A stretch of 6,483 bases of DNA from positions 3,987 through 10,469 of the forward strand of contig DHYQ01000011.1 of the NCBI GenBank assembly GCA_002414205.1. Direction: 5' to 3'. Origin of the DNA: Gallionellaceae bacterium UBA5126 (GTDB taxonomy: Bacteria > Pseudomonadota > Gammaproteobacteria > Burkholderiales > Gallionellaceae). Made by a program: the position numbers and the translations under genes. Numbering within the stretch: position 1 is the first letter of the stretch; every line of letters starts with the position of its first letter. Below are positions 1 to 4,563 of the stretch, in pieces. The notes under the pieces were generated by a model, which saw only the letters and a list, made by a program, of their open reading frames with translations, searched no databases and was not told where the DNA came from.

Positions 1-45
1 TGCGATCGTGGGGATCGCTATCTTTCCACCGGGGTGTTTGCTTGA
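1..45 (+). CDS. cysM: Cysteine synthase B, C-terminal end only (partial)
   Basis: Frame 1 from the first base reads CDRGDRYLSTGVFA and stops at TGA (43-45). The string DRGDRYLSTGVF is the characteristic C-terminal stretch of CysM-type O-acetylserine sulfhydrylases. The related CysK proteins have a different string at this place (SGERYLSTALF in E. coli). CysM is a PLP enzyme that makes cysteine from O-acetylserine and sulfide or thiosulfate in the cytoplasm. Only 14 residues are visible, so neither the active site nor the start can be checked. E. coli CysM continues for about a dozen residues beyond this motif, whereas this copy stops one residue after it, as shorter proteobacterial versions do. 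The gene converges on the minus-strand gene ending at 207. Confidence 0.85.
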   Translation, partial: CDRGDRYLSTGVFA

Positions 46-46
46 A

Positions 47-73
47 AACCTGCGCAAAGTCTTTGCACAGGTT
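47..73 (+). terminator. Stem-loop just after the cysM stop, possible terminator
   Basis: Positions 47-58 pair with 62-73: an 11-pair stem around one C/A mismatch (53/67), with a 3-nt loop. It starts 2 nt after the cysM stop codon, where a transcript-end structure would sit. On the plus strand no T tract follows. On the minus strand the stem runs into TTTTC, so it could also act weakly on transcripts arriving from the gene at 207-830. The stem-loop is seen directly; the terminator role is inferred from position. Confidence 0.4.
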
Positions 74-94
74 GTGAGGAAACTCTGATTGCTT

Positions 95-133
95 CCGCCG
101 TTCGTGGTGAGCTTGTCGAACCATGAACGGCGG
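95..133 (+). repeat. REP-like hairpin, family A, copy 1
   Basis: A perfect 9-bp outer stem (95-103 with 125-133) is followed by a G/T wobble and four more pairs (TGGT 105-108 with ACCA 120-123), closing an 11-nt loop GAGCTTGTCGA. The same loop and the flank CCGTTCG recur in inverted orientation at 163-189. The sequence resembles short palindromic intergenic repeats that I recall from many proteobacterial genomes; that recollection was not searched. It lies in the gap between the convergent cysM and the gene at 207-830. Confidence 0.75.
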
Positions 134-162
134 AATACATCCATCAAAGCATGACGCAAAGT

Positions 163-189
163 GCCCTTCGACAAGCTCAGGGCGAACGG
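163..189 (-). repeat. REP-like hairpin, family A, copy 2 (inverted)
   Basis: Read on the minus strand this copy starts CCGTTCG and contains the same 11-nt loop as copy 1. Its stem is GCCCT (163-167) with AGGGC (179-183). Relative to copy 1, three bases on each arm have changed together (TGG/CCA to CCC/GGG), so pairing is kept. The outer stem arm on the 163 side is missing, so the copy is shorter. It begins 29 nt after copy 1 and ends 17 nt before the stop codon of the minus-strand gene at 207-830, so it lies in that gene's 3' untranslated region. Confidence 0.75.
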
Positions 190-206
190 ATTAAAGCAAC
201 GGGCGC

Positions 207-830
207 TTAATCGGCGCGGGTCAGGGTGACTTCGGCCACCAGATCCCCGCTCTTGATAATGGTGCGTTCCAGGAAAGCCTCTTCCTTGTCCACAGCGGAG
301 TGAATCGGCAGGGTCACTTTGCCTTCTTTTAGCAGGCTGCCGAAATTGGCGACGACCGACACACCGATGGTGCTGACGATTTCGGCGCTGCTTTTGCGCA
401 CGCCCGCCATCAAGTCCTTTTCAAAGGCTTCCAGACGATTCTGAATCAGTTTGCTGACCAGGCCGTTGCCCAGCACGTCGCCGTACAGGCTGCCCAAGGC
501 CATCCCGGCAGCTTTTTCCAGCGCCTGTTCCAGCAGTTGATCAAACAGGCGGTTGCCGTAATAAATTGAAAATGTCATCACCAACCCCGCATCCGGCGCG
601 GCATCCAGTTCCACGCCGTGTACGCTGGCGCGCTGGGTATTCTGGAAGGTGTCGTATTGCTGCCCATTGGCAATATCGGCCACAAACAGTTTGTGCTCGG
701 TCATCACGTCGGGATGCGCGGCGGAAACGCTGCCCAAGGTGAGATAACATTCTGAAGCTGCGCCGACATGCGGCAGGGTGTTGGGACTGCCGGAATTGAC
801 AATTTTCAGGCTGATGTTGAATTTGGCCAT
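207..830 (-). CDS. Uncharacterised 207-aa protein, no recognised family
   Basis: I do not recognise this protein. The start at 830 (MAKFNISLKIV) is chosen because AGGAG lies 8 nt upstream; the frame stays open to 890, but the extra 20 residues have no such signal. There is no signal peptide or transmembrane segment, so it is probably cytoplasmic. By eye, residues 1-92 look beta-rich, with a single cysteine at 28. Residues 94-148 look like amphipathic helices, alternating small/hydrophobic (AAGMALGSL) with charged stretches (RLEAFEKDL). Residues 150-207 return to short strands (VTLPIHS, LVAEVTLTRAD). A beta-sandwich with a helical insert, or an assembly or scaffold protein, is possible but only a guess. 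The gene stands alone: it diverges from the CZB gene across 266 bp and converges on cysM. No operon partner hints at its role. Confidence 0.8.
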   Translation of the reverse strand: MAKFNISLKIVNSGSPNTLPHVGAASECYLTLGSVSAAHPDVMTEHKLFVADIANGQQYDTFQNTQRASVHGVELDAAPDAGLVMTFSIYYGNRLFDQLLEQALEKAAGMALGSLYGDVLGNGLVSKLIQNRLEAFEKDLMAGVRKSSAEIVSTIGVSVVANFGSLLKEGKVTLPIHSAVDKEEAFLERTIIKSGDLVAEVTLTRAD

Positions 831-838
831 GGTGTACT

Positions 839-843
839 CTCCT
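839..843 (-). promoter_or_regulatory. Ribosome binding site fixing the start of the 207-aa gene
   Basis: On the minus strand the sequence upstream of the ATG reads AGAGGAGAGTACACC, placing AGGAG 8 nt before the start codon at 830. This supports 830 over the longer in-frame start at 890. A TACAAT hexamer (minus strand, 859-854) could be a -10 box, but no good -35 is visible and the resulting leader would be very short. Confidence 0.75.
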
Positions 844-991
844 CTTGCGTCGTATTGTAGGTAAAAAAGAACCGCGTTTGCGGCGGACAAATTCTACTGG
901 CAAAGCCTTATGCTGTGGGCGATACGGCATCATTTGTACAGAATATAAGCAAATGCTGAATCTCAGGATGGCGACAGTTGTGTCGATAGGC

Positions 992-1021
992 TGGAAATTC
1001 GGCAAGGGGGCACGCTACAAT
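992..1021 (+). promoter_or_regulatory. Weak sigma70-type promoter candidate for the CZB gene
   Basis: TACAAT (1016-1021) is a 5/6 match to the -10 consensus. TGGAAA (992-997), 18 nt upstream, is a 4/6 match to TTGACA. Transcription would begin near 1028, about 70 nt before the CZB start codon. The leader would hold a small stem-loop (GAGCC 1048-1052 with GGCTC 1059-1063). The rest of the 831-1096 divergent gap shows no further gene; an alternative TATAAG near 943 has no convincing partner. Confidence 0.3.
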
Positions 1022-1084
1022 GCCACGCTGTTTTATCGGATGAGCTGGAGCCTGTTCGGGCTCAACAACAATAACGACTTTTTC

Positions 1085-1090
1085 AGGAGA
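1085..1090 (+). promoter_or_regulatory. Ribosome binding site fixing the CZB gene start
   Basis: AGGAGA lies 6 nt before the ATG at 1097. The reading frame is open from 845, but residues upstream of 1097 have no domain and no comparable signal, so 1097 is taken as the start. Confidence 0.8.
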
Positions 1091-1096
1091 TCCAAA

Positions 1097-1552
1097 ATGA
1101 CAAATGTAGCGCGTAACATCGACCTTGAAAGCGCCGCTTCGCGGCCAATTCAGGCGCAAGCGGACAGTAGTGACGAAGTGACTGGATTGAACTTTCGCAC
1201 GGCACTGGATGCACATCTGGTGTGGAAATTGCACCTGATGCGCATCATCGAGGGGGAAAGTGACGATCCGCTGGAACCAAGTACGGCTTGCCGTGATGAT
1301 CTGTGTATTTTGGGGCGGTGGTTATACGGCCCCGGATTAGAGCGCTTTGCGCACCACCAGCGTTTTCAGCAGGTGATTCAGGCACATGCCCATTTTCATC
1401 GTTGTGCCGGCCAGGTGCTGGAGATGGCGCGTGCCGGTAAAAAGCAGGAAGCGGTACTGGAAATTTCAGAAGGTGCGTTTGCCCGTGCGTCGCTGGAAAT
1501 TTCCCGCCATCTGATCCGCCTGTGGCACGACTTGGGCGTGCATCACAAATAA
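1097..1552 (+). CDS. Stand-alone CZB (chemoreceptor zinc-binding) domain protein
   Basis: This 151-aa soluble protein is essentially one CZB domain (about residues 33-147) after a polar, probably disordered N-terminus. The family's zinc-binding 3His/1Cys set is present: His40 (in HLVWK), Cys70 (in DLCILGRWLYG) and His97 plus His101 (in HAHFH). CZB domains bind zinc very tightly and usually sit at the C-terminus of soluble chemoreceptors such as TlpD, or at the N-terminus of diguanylate cyclases such as DgcZ. In those proteins they respond to zinc or, through the zinc-thiolate cysteine, to oxidants such as hypochlorous acid. Here no receptor signalling domain or GGDEF domain is attached or encoded nearby. 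The protein must therefore act through a partner elsewhere or serve as a zinc or redox sensor by itself. The domain call is firm; the role is inferred. It converges on the VOC gene with a 17-bp gap. Confidence 0.9.
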   Translation: MTNVARNIDLESAASRPIQAQADSSDEVTGLNFRTALDAHLVWKLHLMRIIEGESDDPLEPSTACRDDLCILGRWLYGPGLERFAHHQRFQQVIQAHAHFHRCAGQVLEMARAGKKQEAVLEISEGAFARASLEISRHLIRLWHDLGVHHK

Positions 1553-1569
1553 TCTCGGCAAACCTTCGC

Positions 1570-1941
1570 TCACGCGCTGGCGATAAACTCCAGCGCGTTG
1601 TCATCTGGGTCACGGCAAAACAAGGCGCGGCGACCGGATTGGCTAAGGGTGTAAGCAATCCCGGCCCCCTGCAATTTGGCGATCAACGCGTCCAAATCCA
1701 TCACCGTAAAGGCTACATGCCGATCGCGTCCGCCATGTGCCGGGCGGGTCAGCCCCCCCTCCACATTGGGCAATAACATCAAATGCAATTGTTGCCCGCC
1801 CGCGAGATCGTACCAAATGCCATCAAAACTCATGGCCGGGCGATTCGGATCCGGTGGTAAACCCAGTAAATCCTGATAAAAGGCCCGTGAACGGGTCAAG
1901 TTGCCGCTGATAAAGGTGACGTGGTGTAGGGCGAGGGTCAT
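1570..1941 (-). CDS. VOC-superfamily (glyoxalase/bleomycin resistance fold) protein
   Basis: This 123-aa protein has the two beta-alpha-beta-beta-beta modules of the vicinal oxygen chelate fold. Module one is about residues 3-57 (LHHVTF, then SRAFYQDLLGL) and module two about 72-121 (RHVAFTVMDLDAL, then CRDPDDNALEFI). The expected metal ligands are visible: His7, His53 (QLHLM), His75 and Glu118. It may therefore be a metal-dependent enzyme, such as a glyoxalase I-like lyase, a dioxygenase-type enzyme or a thiol transferase. The family is too broad for a substrate to be assigned from sequence. The ATG at 1941 has no strong ribosome binding site. The gene lies 31 bp downstream of the RNase T2 stop on the same strand, so translation from a shared transcript is plausible. 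Confidence 0.85.
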   Translation of the reverse strand: MTLALHHVTFISGNLTRSRAFYQDLLGLPPDPNRPAMSFDGIWYDLAGGQQLHLMLLPNVEGGLTRPAHGGRDRHVAFTVMDLDALIAKLQGAGIAYTLSQSGRRALFCRDPDDNALEFIASA

Positions 1942-1972
1942 GGTGGGCAGTGTTGTTGACAGAGCGCGTGGT

Positions 1973-2971
1973 TTATTGGGTTGGAATGCTCAAGTGTTCG
2001 CCGCATTGCGGGCGACCAGCGGGCGTGCCTTGGGACAGTAGTTGTTTCAAATCCGGGTTGGCGGGAATATCACGCGGCAGGTTCATGTAGATGTCCACCA
2101 ACTCGCCCGCTTTGGTGCAGATGATTTTCATGCGGGTGTGGGCATCCTTGCCCAGACTTTGATCTACCACCTGAATAAAGTCGCTGGTTTTGACGCTGCC
2201 GCCCTGATGCTTTTGCATAAAGACCGCGATGCCGGAATCGTTGAATTGATGGGTCAGCTTGATGGCCAGGCTGAAATAGCCATTGGCGTCCCAATGCACC
2301 TGGCAGGTGCCATGCTTGTACCACTCGTGGCGTTGCAGACAAGAGCCTGCGGCTGCGCTCGGCATCACCTGGCCCAGTTTGGCAAATACCTCCTTGGAAA
2401 CGTTCGGCTCCTGATAAGCGCAGAAATTTTCCGCCTTGGATCCGCCGCAAAAACCATAGTTGGTGCCGCAACTGGTCTTGTTCGGCCACAAGCCATGCAG
2501 GGTAAAGTGCTTGGCCGACCAAGCTTTGCTGTTGTCTTGGGAGCATTCCGGTTTCTGCGCATGGGTTTCGCAAAACGCCGCCTGCCAACTCACCGCAAAC
2601 ACATAGCTATCCGCTTGGCCCGCTGTGCTGCAAGTCGCACCCTGAGTCGATTTGCCGCTGGTTTGCGGGCTGAAACGACCGCACTCGCCGTTGACCCAGC
2701 GCAATTCCGACGTGGGCGCACCCTGAACCAGCATGCGTAACCAACTCGGCTGCGCCGCCGCGCCCAAAATCTCCTTGACCGCATACACCTCGCCGGGCTG
2801 CAACCTCACCTGTCCGGGATTGGTCTCCTTGTTCTTGGAAACATACGCCGGGCAAGACTGGCTGGCGATAAACGTCCCTTGGTCCGCCCAGATGGGTAGG
2901 CTTACGCCGAACAGCAGGACGTGAGCCGCGAAAAAAATGGCCCGGCCTAAACGAAAAACAGAGACTGACAT
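1973..2971 (-). CDS. Secreted/periplasmic ribonuclease T2
   Basis: RNase T2 enzymes cut single-stranded RNA through 2',3'-cyclic phosphate intermediates, typically in the periplasm or outside the cell. Both catalytic signatures are intact. CAS1 is HFTLHGLWP (155-163, catalytic His159); CAS2 is HEWYKHGTC (215-223, with His215, Glu216, Lys219 and His220). The start at 2971 is chosen because it gives a classical signal peptide: basic residues at 7 and 10, a hydrophobic core to about 27, and likely cleavage after IWA (29/30). The frame extends upstream to 3214, but that part is not protein-like and would bury the signal. At 332 aa the protein is longer than the roughly 240-270 aa of E. coli RNase I. 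The excess is an N-terminal module (about 31-100) with its own cysteine pair (40, 97), ahead of the catalytic domain. The 12 cysteines fit an oxidised compartment. No clear ribosome binding site precedes the ATG. Confidence 0.93.
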   Translation of the reverse strand: MSVSVFRLGRAIFFAAHVLLFGVSLPIWADQGTFIASQSCPAYVSKNKETNPGQVRLQPGEVYAVKEILGAAAQPSWLRMLVQGAPTSELRWVNGECGRFSPQTSGKSTQGATCSTAGQADSYVFAVSWQAAFCETHAQKPECSQDNSKAWSAKHFTLHGLWPNKTSCGTNYGFCGGSKAENFCAYQEPNVSKEVFAKLGQVMPSAAAGSCLQRHEWYKHGTCQVHWDANGYFSLAIKLTHQFNDSGIAVFMQKHQGGSVKTSDFIQVVDQSLGKDAHTRMKIICTKAGELVDIYMNLPRDIPANPDLKQLLSQGTPAGRPQCGEHLSIPTQ

Positions 2972-3030
2972 GATGGCGATGGAAAAAATCAGATAGATGC
3001 GCACGGCGTCTGCCGCACACGAAGGGTGCG

Positions 3031-3062
3031 ATTGTATTGAAATTTGAAGTGTTTTGCTGCAA
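3031..3062 (-). promoter_or_regulatory. Very weak promoter candidate upstream of RNase T2
   Basis: In the gap 2972-3161 the minus strand carries TACAAT (3036-3031), a good -10 match, 60 nt before the RNase T2 start. The nearest -35-like hexamer, TTGCAG (3062-3057), is 20 nt away, which is longer than usual. I see no terminator behind the HD gene, so readthrough from it is equally possible. Nothing else is recognisable in this gap. Confidence 0.2.
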
Positions 3063-3161
3063 GAAGCGTATTCGGATGGTGTGTCGCTTGGTGACGAGCC
3101 GATATTGGCACACGCGTGGAGGTGGGCCAACATTACCTTTGGGTGTGCAAGGGCAAGATTT

Positions 3162-3779
3162 TTACGCCAGCCCAGAGACGCTTTCTCGCAGATTTGCCCG
3201 CGCTGCCTGCTCATAACGTTCCCGAAACCAAACTGTGTGATAAATCACCGGACGATCCAGAAAACCTTGCAATACGCCCCGGCGCTGGGTTTGGTAGTGC
3301 ACCTCATCCACCCAGGCGTATTCGCGCCGGACTTGCGCGGCATACTCGGCAAAACGGGCGGGGGCAGCACCCAGAATCGCTAGGTCGATGTCCAGCAATA
3401 GTTGCGCATCCGGCTCCGTCGGGGCCTCGCAGTGACGGGTTGCCAGAATGAGCGCCTGCACCCGCCCGGCTTGTTCGGCACTGGCCCCGTGACTAAGCAA
3501 CGCCGCCCGCGCCCACTCTGCACTGCGTGCCTCATTATCCCCGGCACGCGGATCGTAAACCGCATCATGGAACCACAACGCCAGCGCCACCTCGCCGGGA
3601 CGCTGCGCCAGCGCCAGCACCGCCGCAAAATGTGCCAGACACTCCTGCAAATGCTGCCGGGTATGGTAATGCCGCTGCGGCTCGGCATAAGCCGCCAACA
3701 AGCGCAGGCGCAGCTCTTCCGGTGCAGCTAGATCTAAGTCGTGCCAAGTGCGCAGCCAGGAGTGTTGGAGGAAGGGCAT
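3162..3779 (-). CDS. HD-superfamily metal-dependent phosphohydrolase (predicted)
   Basis: This 205-aa cytoplasmic protein has no signal peptide or membrane segment. HD-type metal-binding motifs appear in order: RHYHTRQHL (36-44, His39/His43), WFHDAVYD (69-76, the His71-Asp72 doublet), His116 in ATRHCE, and DID (130-132). The N-terminal LRTWHDLDL and the overall length match a family of small predicted HD hydrolases (COG4339 type) whose substrate, probably a phosphoester or nucleotide, is unknown. Relatives are sometimes mislabelled as an NMDA receptor subunit in databases; that name should be ignored. The ATG at 3779 has no visible Shine-Dalgarno sequence. Only 20 bp separate it from the REP at 3800, so its native leader may have been displaced by the RAYT unit. 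Downstream, 190 bp separate it from RNase T2. Confidence 0.85.
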   Translation of the reverse strand: MPFLQHSWLRTWHDLDLAAPEELRLRLLAAYAEPQRHYHTRQHLQECLAHFAAVLALAQRPGEVALALWFHDAVYDPRAGDNEARSAEWARAALLSHGASAEQAGRVQALILATRHCEAPTEPDAQLLLDIDLAILGAAPARFAEYAAQVRREYAWVDEVHYQTQRRGVLQGFLDRPVIYHTVWFRERYEQAARANLRESVSGLA

Positions 3780-3799
3780 GATGACTGGGTAGATGATCG

Positions 3800-3829
3800 G
3801 TAGGTGCGATTAGCGCAGCGTAATCGCAC
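3800..3829 (+). repeat. GTAG-REP, left copy (family B)
   Basis: GTAG (3800-3803) is followed by the arms GTGCGATTA (3804-3812) and TAATCGCAC (3821-3829), a perfect 9-bp stem. Past a bulged G, two further CG/GC pairs can form at the tip. It lies between the RAYT stop codon and the start codon of the HD gene, so on the minus strand it is both the 3' end of the RAYT unit and the start of the HD leader. Confidence 0.85.
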
Positions 3830-3834
3830 ACTCG

Positions 3835-4365
3835 TCAACCATCGCCCGCTACCTCCGCCTGAATATCCCCGCACCAATCCGACGGATATATTCCTTTTGC
3901 CACTTCACGGTGAAACGCTGAATACGGCCAATCGACCACCCGTTGAACATGCCCGTGTTTGAGCGGATTGACATGCACATAATCCATATGCCGCTGGTAA
4001 TCCAATTCATCGCGGATGAAATGTTCCCAATAATGCTTTTGCCAAATACCTCGTTCACCATTTTGCAGGCGTGTCTTGGAGCGGAATTCAGTCTTTGGAA
4101 GGGCTCTGGAAAAGCCATTTTTGATTAAACGCCAGCGTGTGCTGAAATCGGCATCGTCGGCTGGCAAAGTCCAAATGCAATGCAGGTGATCTGGTAGCAC
4201 CACCCAAGCATCAATCTGGAAGGGGTATTTTCGTCGCACCTTGCGTACCACTTCCCGCAACAGGTCAATGTGACGCGTGAGCAGATCATTGTGCTGTCGC
4301 TGCAACAGATTGACCGTGAAAAACCACGTTCCGCCGGGCACATAAACGCGTTTGTAGTTGGACAT
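3835..4365 (-). CDS. REP-associated tyrosine transposase (RAYT, Y1/HUH family)
   Basis: This 176-aa protein has the size of a complete RAYT. It shows the metal-binding HUH motif as PDHLHCIW (58-65, His60 and His62). The presumed nucleophile is Tyr129 in [11 protein letters not shown] (128-138). The family string [16 protein letters not shown] (108-123) lies between them. RAYTs are domesticated relatives of IS200/IS605 transposases. They nick and rejoin single-stranded DNA at REP hairpins and are thought to spread or maintain REPs in the genome; they are usually single-copy and not flanked as ordinary insertion sequences. No frameshift or missing motif residue is seen, so the protein may be active. 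The cognate REPs flank the gene directly. No strong ribosome binding site precedes the ATG at 4365, suggesting low expression. Confidence 0.93.
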   Translation of the reverse strand: MSNYKRVYVPGGTWFFTVNLLQRQHNDLLTRHIDLLREVVRKVRRKYPFQIDAWVVLPDHLHCIWTLPADDADFSTRWRLIKNGFSRALPKTEFRSKTRLQNGERGIWQKHYWEHFIRDELDYQRHMDYVHVNPLKHGHVQRVVDWPYSAFHREVAKGIYPSDWCGDIQAEVAGDG

Positions 4366-4402
4366 TGTGGGCTGATTTGCGTTGGTTGGTTTGCAGGAGT
4401 TT

Positions 4403-4432
4403 GTGCGATTACGCTACGCTAATCGCACCTAC
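4403..4432 (-). repeat. GTAG-REP, right copy (family B, inverted)
   Basis: Read on the minus strand this is GTAG followed by the same hairpin as the left copy. The only difference is C to T in the tip (minus-strand T at 4416's complement side, equivalent to C3816 of the left copy). Stem arms are 4403-4411 and 4420-4428. It lies 37 bp upstream of the RAYT start codon and about 40 bp beyond the htpG terminator, so it would be in the 5' leader of a RAYT transcript beginning further upstream. Confidence 0.85.
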
Positions 4433-4473
4433 AGCGTCGGCAGGGGATTATAGACTTTGCACGGAATCTTCGG

Positions 4474-4503
4474 AAAAACCAAACGCCCCATTCGGGGCGT
4501 TTG
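4474..4503 (-). terminator. Intrinsic terminator of htpG
   Basis: A perfect 10-bp GC-rich stem (4480-4489 with 4494-4503) with a 4-nt loop is followed on the minus strand by GG and then TTTTT (4478-4474). It begins about 60 nt after the htpG stop codon. The plus strand has no comparable T tract, so the element works leftward. It separates htpG from the RAYT unit, which argues against htpG readthrough driving the RAYT. Confidence 0.88.
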
Positions 4504-4563
4504 TGTTGGTCAGTTTCAAGGGTAGGGCGCGACAACCCTTCCCCCTTCTCTCTTCACCCTTCC

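Larger units (their letters stand above)
3800..4432 (-). mobile_element. REPtron-like unit: RAYT gene bracketed by two inverted GTAG-REPs
   Basis: The unit starts with GTAG at 3800-3803 and ends with the complement CTAC at 4429-4432. A 26-bp hairpin sits just inside each end (3804-3829 and 4403-4428), and one complete RAYT gene lies between. The two 30-bp ends are inverted repeats with a single mismatch. Known REP elements carry GTAG at the 5' foot of the hairpin, and the RAYT protein recognises this combination. The left hairpin ends 5 bp before the RAYT stop codon, so the unit is compact. No obvious target duplication flanks it, as expected for HUH enzymes. By eye the interior is less GC-rich than the neighbouring genes. 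Confidence 0.85.

Noticed and set aside
861..883. Terminator-like stem plus T run on the minus strand upstream of the 207-aa gene
   Set aside because: The stem is only 4 bp (CCGC/GCGG) with an AAAC loop, too weak to support an attenuator claim.
1002..1025. Sigma54-like promoter (GGGCACG followed by AATGC) upstream of the CZB gene
   Set aside because: The spacing between the GG and GC elements is one base too long (11 instead of 10) and the TTGC half is poor.
845..1096. Upstream in-frame extension of the CZB gene (84 codons)
   Set aside because: The extension has no domain. It starts inside the region upstream of the divergent gene, while AGGAGA directly precedes the ATG at 1097.
2042..2740. 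232-codon open frame on the plus strand opposite RNase T2
   Set aside because: It is antisense to the catalytic domain with intact CAS1 and CAS2; it has no ribosome binding site and no domain-like sequence.
3022..3036. Possible third GTAG-REP copy (GGTGCGATT match)
   Set aside because: Only about nine bases match one arm; the complementary arm and the GTAG foot are absent, so it is probably chance.
2972..3214. Upstream extension of the RNase T2 frame
   Set aside because: It would place 81 unrelated residues before a clear signal peptide and overlap the 3' end of the HD gene.
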